From: an uncultured Sphingomonadaceae bacterium
GTDB taxonomy: Bacteria; Pseudomonadota; Alphaproteobacteria; Sphingomonadales; Sphingomonadaceae
Direction: 5' to 3'
NCBI GenBank assembly: GCA_947501325.1
Contig: CANMVC010000001.1
Location: forward strand, 310,001 to 374,000
Length of the DNA: 64,000 nt
Numbering within the stretch: position 1 is the first letter of the stretch; the number at the start of each line of letters is the position of its first letter. Both the position numbers and the translations under genes were made by a program. Of the stretch, positions 59,809 through 64,000 are shown in pieces. The notes beneath the pieces are model-generated. The model saw only the letters and a program-made list of their open reading frames with translations. It did not search any database and was not told where the DNA came from.

Positions 59809-60900
59809 ATGGACCGCGGAAATATTGGTGTACTGCCCCGCCCGACCAAACTGGCAGATGAAAGCTATCTTGAATTTGTTACCAGCTTTCGCAAATTCGC
59901 TATTCAGAAAGGCTTTCCTGTCATGTCGGCGAACGGCGAGGCAGCTTTGGAAAAAGCGCTCGAAACCGGAGAAGTGGCGAAGCCTGCCGATGGTTCCGAA
60001 CTGCCTCTTGAAGAGATAAAGAAGGTTTTTGCCAAAGTCCCGATTACGCCAACTTGGCAGCGTTTCGTGCGTTCGCAACAGGAAATGATGTGGCGCGGAA
60101 CAAGGGCCAGTTTTTTTCGCAATGCGGACAAGATCATGGCCGACATGGATGCTGCGGAAAAATCGCATCCGGACAATATCCACTATGATCGATCGTTCGA
60201 ACCACCTGCTTATACCCGCTGTGAAATTCATTGTCAGCCGGGCGGCTACACCGATGATCCATTGGGCGGCGCTGTTTTTCATTACGGCACCAAAATTTTC
60301 TACGAAGGTTTTAATGACCAGGACGAGATGCATACCGAGCATGCCGAGAAAACGACCAGGCCTGCCGACGGAAAAATCGAGCGCATTCTGGATGTAGGCT
60401 GCAGCATCGGACAGTCCACAACGGTTTTGAAAGATCTTTATCCGGACGCAGAAGTCTGGGGTCTTGACGTGGGCCTGCCGCTTATCCGCTATGCCCACAT
60501 GCGCGCTGTTCAACGTGGCAAGGATGTTCATTTCAAGCAAGCGCTCGCCGAAGATAGCGGCTATCCCGATGACCATTTCGATATGGTGCTGGCCTATATC
60601 CTGTTCCATGAAGTGCCGGTCAAAAAGATGAAAGAAATTATCTCCGAGCTATTCCGGATCATACGACCCGGCGGTGTGTTTTCGATCTTTGAATTTCCCA
60701 ATAACGACAAAGGCCAGGTGCCCGCCGGCTATCGATTCATGATCGACAATGACAGTCGCGATAATTGCGAACCTTATTCACCCGCTTTTGTCGCAAGCGA
60801 TTTCAAAGGGATATTGGAAGCGGCGGGTTTCGAAGTGAAACCGGGGCCAGCGGTTTCCAATGACTTTCTGCAATCCCTGATCGCGACCAAGCCGGCCTGA
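59809..60900 (+). CDS. Class I SAM-dependent methyltransferase C
   Basis: A 363-residue paralogue of A and B with a more diverged N-terminal domain. EIHCQPGGY (139-147) precedes SAM loop ILDVGCSIG (193-201), WGLDVGLPLIRYAHMRAVQRGK, FKQALAEDSGYPDDHFDMVLAYILFHEVP, and IRPGGVFSIFEFP. ATG 59809 is chosen over TTG 59803 because AGGAG is 8 nt upstream. It is convergent with the flavin monooxygenase gene (2-nt gap between stops). The methyl acceptor is unknown. Confidence 0.85.
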   Translation: MDRGNIGVLPRPTKLADESYLEFVTSFRKFAIQKGFPVMSANGEAALEKALETGEVAKPADGSELPLEEIKKVFAKVPITPTWQRFVRSQQEMMWRGTRASFFRNADKIMADMDAAEKSHPDNIHYDRSFEPPAYTRCEIHCQPGGYTDDPLGGAVFHYGTKIFYEGFNDQDEMHTEHAEKTTRPADGKIERILDVGCSIGQSTTVLKDLYPDAEVWGLDVGLPLIRYAHMRAVQRGKDVHFKQALAEDSGYPDDHFDMVLAYILFHEVPVKKMKEIISELFRIIRPGGVFSIFEFPNNDKGQVPAGYRFMIDNDSRDNCEPYSPAFVASDFKGILEAAGFEVKPGPAVSNDFLQSLIATKPA

Positions 60901-60902
60901 AT

Positions 60903-62087
60903 CTATTTTATCAAGGGTACGGTGGCGGGATCATAAGCAAAAATACCCAGTGCGTCCTCATTCTTGATCGGGGTATCTCGAAAGGCATAGGGATCAATGG
61001 CTTGCAACCGATCGCCGCCGAGATTGGATTCTGATTGCAGGAGAGAAGCGCGTTCTATTCGGCTCTCGGCATATATTTTCAGTGCCTGGCCCGGTGTTTC
61101 CGCAACCGCAAAAGCGCGACCGAGAATGACTCCATCTTCAATCGCACAGGATGCGCCCTGCCCCATATAGGGGAGCATCGGGTGGGCAGCATCGCCCAGC
61201 AAAGCGGTCCGGCCGCTAACCCAATTCTCAAGCGGTTCGCGAATGAACAGGCCCCAGCGATATAGAGCATCTCCGGGTATAGCCTCCAACAGCTCCATCA
61301 CATAGTCCGTCCAACCTTCATAATGCGCCGCCAACTCGCTCTTCTCCGCCTTCGCGTTCCAGCTTTCTTCAGCCCAGTCTTCAGCTTTGGTCAGCGCGAC
61401 AATATTGACCAGTTCAGTCCCGCGCACGGGATAGCTGACAATGTTCCGCCCCGTGCCCAGATGATTTATATTCAGCCTTTCGACGGATTTCGGTCCCAGT
61501 TTCTCCGCTGGCACCAATGCGCGCCAGGCGACATGCCCACTAAATTCCGGTGGATTGGAGTCGAACAGGCTGTCGCGAACAATCGACCGCAGCCCATCGG
61601 CCGCTATAGCAACGTCGGCCTCGGCGGTACCACCATCCTCGAAAGTCAGTGTAACACCATCCTTCCGGCTATCGATTGCCGCAAGTACATGATCCATCGC
61701 GCAATTGCTGCGGCCAAAGGCGCCTATCAACATATTGAGTAAATCAGCGCGGTGCAGCTGACAATAGGCCGCTTTGTATGTCTGACGGCAATCACGGCGG
61801 TCGAATGTCTTGAGCAATTCTCCCGTCTCACCGTGATAGAGGCGCTGTTCCAAAGGCTCATTGGCATTGCTGTCCAAATAGGCACCGAAGCCGAGAGACT
61901 GCAGGCCAAGCGTCGCATTGGGTGACATGGAAATGCCTGCTCCGACCTCGCCAAATTCTGGTGCACGTTCATATATTGTCGGACTGAAACCGGCCTTTTG
62001 AAGAGCAATGCCAGCCACCAATCCGCCGATGCCACCACCAATAATGGCTATTTTGGTGCTTTTATCCAACGCGCGTCCCTGGTTCAC
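60903..62087 (-). CDS. Group A FAD-dependent monooxygenase (salicylate-hydroxylase-like)
   Basis: A 394-residue flavoprotein monooxygenase. It has the FAD/Rossmann motif IAIIGGGIGGLVAGIALQKAGF, the DG motif ADVAIAADGLRSIVR, and the GD motif TALLGDAAHPMLPYMGQGASCAIEDG. It resembles salicylate 1-hydroxylase and 6-hydroxynicotinate 3-monooxygenase, which hydroxylate ring carbons next to a carboxylate. The start is a GTG (62085-62087) overlapping the VAO-type oxidase stop as GTGA, so translation is coupled. Substrate is inferred only as a carbonyl- or carboxyl-bearing ring compound. Confidence 0.87.
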   Translation of the reverse strand: MNQGRALDKSTKIAIIGGGIGGLVAGIALQKAGFSPTIYERAPEFGEVGAGISMSPNATLGLQSLGFGAYLDSNANEPLEQRLYHGETGELLKTFDRRDCRQTYKAAYCQLHRADLLNMLIGAFGRSNCAMDHVLAAIDSRKDGVTLTFEDGGTAEADVAIAADGLRSIVRDSLFDSNPPEFSGHVAWRALVPAEKLGPKSVERLNINHLGTGRNIVSYPVRGTELVNIVALTKAEDWAEESWNAKAEKSELAAHYEGWTDYVMELLEAIPGDALYRWGLFIREPLENWVSGRTALLGDAAHPMLPYMGQGASCAIEDGVILGRAFAVAETPGQALKIYAESRIERASLLQSESNLGGDRLQAIDPYAFRDTPIKNEDALGIFAYDPATVPLIK

Positions 62088-63664
62088 AAGCCCAACGCTC
62101 CCGGATTGATAATGTTATCCGGATCCAGTGACGTTTTGAGATCGCGAAGCAACGTGGCTGAACCGCTTTCGCGATTTTCCGTATAGGGGTAGAGCCGCCC
62201 GATCTGAAAATGGGTTCCGCCGTGCTGATGCACCAACGCATTGAAAGCCGACACGAACTCCCCAACCAATTCCCGCGCCGCGAGGTTTTCCGGAAACTCC
62301 GGCATTTTTCCTTCAAGATAATCAGGCGTAAGGCGGTTATGATATTCGTACAGGCTATCCGGCCAGTAAAACACAGGCTCATAAAGCAAACCAATGCCCG
62401 CAATCCCGGCAAAAAATTCCGCAACGGTGACCTTGGTCTTTTCCATCTGCTCCGCAAAACTTGTTTTGAGGGATAGGTAATCCTGATGAAAACCGTGCAA
62501 TGCTGATTGAGGAAACACCCCATGGATCGGCAACATCCGGCGGCCGTCAGGATGCGTCACTGGCAGAACCGGAAACGGATCGGCGCGCGTCATCAACGGC
62601 ACGGTATTGACGATCTCCTCCCCTGATTTGGCAAATCCGCGAATGGCATTTATCCGGCTTTTAAGCTCTGCTTTGTCCCGGCCTTCCACCACAAAATGCG
62701 CAGTATATTTTGCCTTGTCCAGAAATCGCCGCCCACTCATTGCAATGCGAAACATTCGGCCGACGGCTGACAATGGATTTCCGGCCGCCTTGCCAATACG
62801 CCACATCGCTTTTGCGTCTTCCAAGAGATCAGGCGCGCCCGAATTTTGTCGCGCGACATCGCCATCCATTGCAATCATCTCCGATGACAGACGGCGCATG
62901 GACAGATCGGAAAACAGCTGCGCCATGGCATCGAAATCATCATAGGCAAAGGACAGACCGCTAACCTGCGCCGGGCGTGGTTCAATCTCGAGGGTCACCG
63001 CTGTCTTGATTCCCAGCGCCCCGGCATCATTGGCGAATATACCCGTCAAATCCGGCCCGAAATTGCGGTTAAATGGCCGTGTTCCTGTCGTACCATCGGA
63101 GCCGCTGTGTAACAGCTCACCGGCACCGGTCACCACCTCGAAGCTTTTGACGGCATTCGCCGAAGCACCATTGGTGCCAGAGCCAAAAGTCACAGTCCCT
63201 TGACTCATGGAGCCACCAATTGTTGCCGATCGCCCCGACATGGGTCCCCAAAACCGTGCGCGCCTGTCATGCTTGGCAAGTGCTTCATCCAGTGCAGCCC
63301 ATGTGCAGCCCGCTTCCACCGTGACGTGGCCATCCTCAACCGATATCTCACGAATGGCTGATAGCCTGGAGAAATCAAGCATGATGGCGTTTGCAGATGT
63401 AGGCTGGAAAGCCTTTGTGTAAGACATGCCTCCACCGCGCAGGAAAATTGCACGACCCTGTGCTCGGCAAAATTGAACAATCCTGACAACCATATCGGTG
63501 GTTGCCGGACTCACAATTGCAAGCGGCAGGATACCTTCAAAAAACAGGTCCTGCGAAAAGTAGCGCAGGCGGGCTTCATCGGTAGTCACCGCATCCGTAC
63601 CACAAATGGCAGCCAGGCCATTATAGCCTTGCCTTTCTTGTCCTTTTGCTATGTCGGCATCCAT
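62084..63664 (-). CDS. FAD-linked oxidase, VAO/glycolate-oxidase-type
   Basis: A 526-residue flavoprotein with the PCMH FAD-binding fold. It has FLRGGGMSYTKAF, VEAGCTWAALDEALAKH, GPMSGRSATIGGSMSQG, and GALGIKTAVTLEIEPR, followed by a C-terminal FAD-linked oxidase domain ending NIINPGALG. Relatives include 4-cresol dehydrogenase, vanillyl-alcohol oxidase and D-lactate dehydrogenases. ATG 63662-63664 is preferred to 63670 because GGGA sits at better spacing. It forms an operon with the flavin monooxygenase gene. No signal peptide is visible. Confidence 0.82.
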   Translation of the reverse strand: MDADIAKGQERQGYNGLAAICGTDAVTTDEARLRYFSQDLFFEGILPLAIVSPATTDMVVRIVQFCRAQGRAIFLRGGGMSYTKAFQPTSANAIMLDFSRLSAIREISVEDGHVTVEAGCTWAALDEALAKHDRRARFWGPMSGRSATIGGSMSQGTVTFGSGTNGASANAVKSFEVVTGAGELLHSGSDGTTGTRPFNRNFGPDLTGIFANDAGALGIKTAVTLEIEPRPAQVSGLSFAYDDFDAMAQLFSDLSMRRLSSEMIAMDGDVARQNSGAPDLLEDAKAMWRIGKAAGNPLSAVGRMFRIAMSGRRFLDKAKYTAHFVVEGRDKAELKSRINAIRGFAKSGEEIVNTVPLMTRADPFPVLPVTHPDGRRMLPIHGVFPQSALHGFHQDYLSLKTSFAEQMEKTKVTVAEFFAGIAGIGLLYEPVFYWPDSLYEYHNRLTPDYLEGKMPEFPENLAARELVGEFVSAFNALVHQHGGTHFQIGRLYPYTENRESGSATLLRDLKTSLDPDNIINPGALGL

Positions 63665-63720
63665 ATTCATTCCCTTTTGTGCGATAGCGCGAGGGAAATG
63701 ACGAGGGCAGCAAAACTTCT

Positions 63721-63737
63721 TATCCGGCTGACGGTTA
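63721..63737. promoter_or_regulatory. Candidate IclR-regulon operator (close copy)
   Basis: TATCCGGCTGACGGTTA matches the IclR-proximal palindrome at 15 of 17 positions. It lies centrally between the divergent VAO-type oxidase (56 bp away) and MFS gene (52 bp away). Confidence 0.6.
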
Positions 63738-63789
63738 AACGTGCATCTCATGCTGCGCTTTTGGCAACAGTATCATAGTGTCAAATCCA

Positions 63790-64000
63790 ATGACTTCAAT
63801 TTCACCTGCGATTGATTTGGAAACAGCCACTCCATCGGTATCACCAGAGGATACCGCCCATTCCCCCTTGCGTTCTTGGTTGGTCGTGGCAGCGCTCTCT
63901 TTTGCCGCAATTGTCAGTTATATTGATCGGCAAATTATCAATCTGCTGGTGGATCCGATCAAGATCAATCTTGGCCTTACCGATGTCCAGATCAGCTTGT
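63790..64000 (+). CDS. MFS transporter, 5' part (runs off the window)
   Basis: An ATG at 63790 (or in-frame GTG 63778) opens a frame of 70 codons to the window end. After about 28 polar residues, the first TM segment reads LRSWLVVAALSFAAIVSYIDRQIINLLVDPI, with the D-R-Q pattern of the sphingomonad spinster/ACS-type MFS proteins, then K-I-N-L-G-L-T-D-V-Q. It is divergent from the VAO-type oxidase and probably belongs to the same catabolic cluster. Confidence 0.8.
   Translation, partial: MTSISPAIDLETATPSVSPEDTAHSPLRSWLVVAALSFAAIVSYIDRQIINLLVDPIKINLGLTDVQISL

Noticed and set aside
59653-60609. 318-codon minus-strand frame opposite methyltransferase C
   Set aside because: Shadow of the methyltransferase and small protein B genes, whose motifs are clear on the other strand.

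Overview
The window looks like chromosomal DNA from a sphingomonad-type alphaproteobacterium of moderate GC content (Sphingorhabdus/Parasphingorhabdus-like; this is inferred). The reasons are a TrcR/DUF1013 cell-cycle regulator, a DUF1192 small protein, TonB-dependent receptors, a FecR/CHASE2 module, and an LpxH-like/glycosyltransferase pair. No phage, insertion sequence, CRISPR array or rRNA was seen. There is one tRNA gene (Lys, TTT).

Left part, about 0-35 kb: mostly housekeeping and stress genes. A cobalamin block (btuB-type receptor behind a cobalamin riboswitch, cobD, divergent cobU) is followed by a GMC oxidoreductase with a short, divergent BCCT-like transporter, and by a divergent Popeye-type cNMP-binding membrane protein. 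Next come fadD, hemN, an MBL hydrolase, trcR (with a terminator-like hairpin in its leader), a glycosyltransferase/phosphoesterase pair, a NUDIX hydrolase, a quinone oxidoreductase, DUF1192, and clpA. Two small regulated gene sets follow: HxlR-DUF1428-VOC with twin operators, and VOC-YafY/WYL with a perfect 9-bp-arm palindrome. After them lie exported DUF547 and DUF3047 proteins, a GST, a Bax-inhibitor-1 protein, an LMW phosphatase, sodC, folK and tRNA-Lys. At 30-35.5 kb a TpsB-type outer-membrane transporter is divergent from a FecR-domain protein with an Asn/Gly-rich 37-residue repeat, followed by a CHASE2-(degenerate GGDEF)-EAL protein.

Right part, about 35.9-64 kb: a large accessory cluster that reads as a catabolic locus for an unidentified organic substrate. 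It holds an M24 peptidase-like protein, a TonB receptor, three MFS transporters, DUF1838, a lipocalin-like protein, a SnoaL-like protein, an MmgE/PrpD protein and a class C beta-lactamase-fold hydrolase. It also holds a cytochrome b561-cytochrome c fusion, a GMC oxidoreductase, an IclR regulator, an FAD_binding_2 dehydrogenase, a Zn-alcohol dehydrogenase, an isocitrate lyase/PEP-mutase family lyase, a propionyl-CoA synthetase-like ligase, a group A flavin monooxygenase and a VAO-type flavin oxidase. Most neighbours overlap by 4 nt (ATGA/GTGA), which implies tight co-expression.

Two features make this cluster unusual. First, it contains three paralogous class I SAM-dependent methyltransferases sharing a [D/E]-[I/V]-H-C-x-P-G-x-Y motif before the SAM-binding loop. 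Two of them sit next to paralogous ~115-residue proteins of unknown function. Second, a 17-bp palindrome TATCCGCCTGACGGATA directly in front of the IclR gene recurs in diverged form in three divergent promoter regions of the cluster. This suggests one IclR regulon covering transport, methyltransfer, redox and the lyase/acyl-CoA ligase end steps. My working inference is that a methylated or to-be-methylated substrate is taken up, oxidised, and finally cleaved to a C3 acid that the PrpE-like ligase activates. The substrate cannot be read from the sequence.
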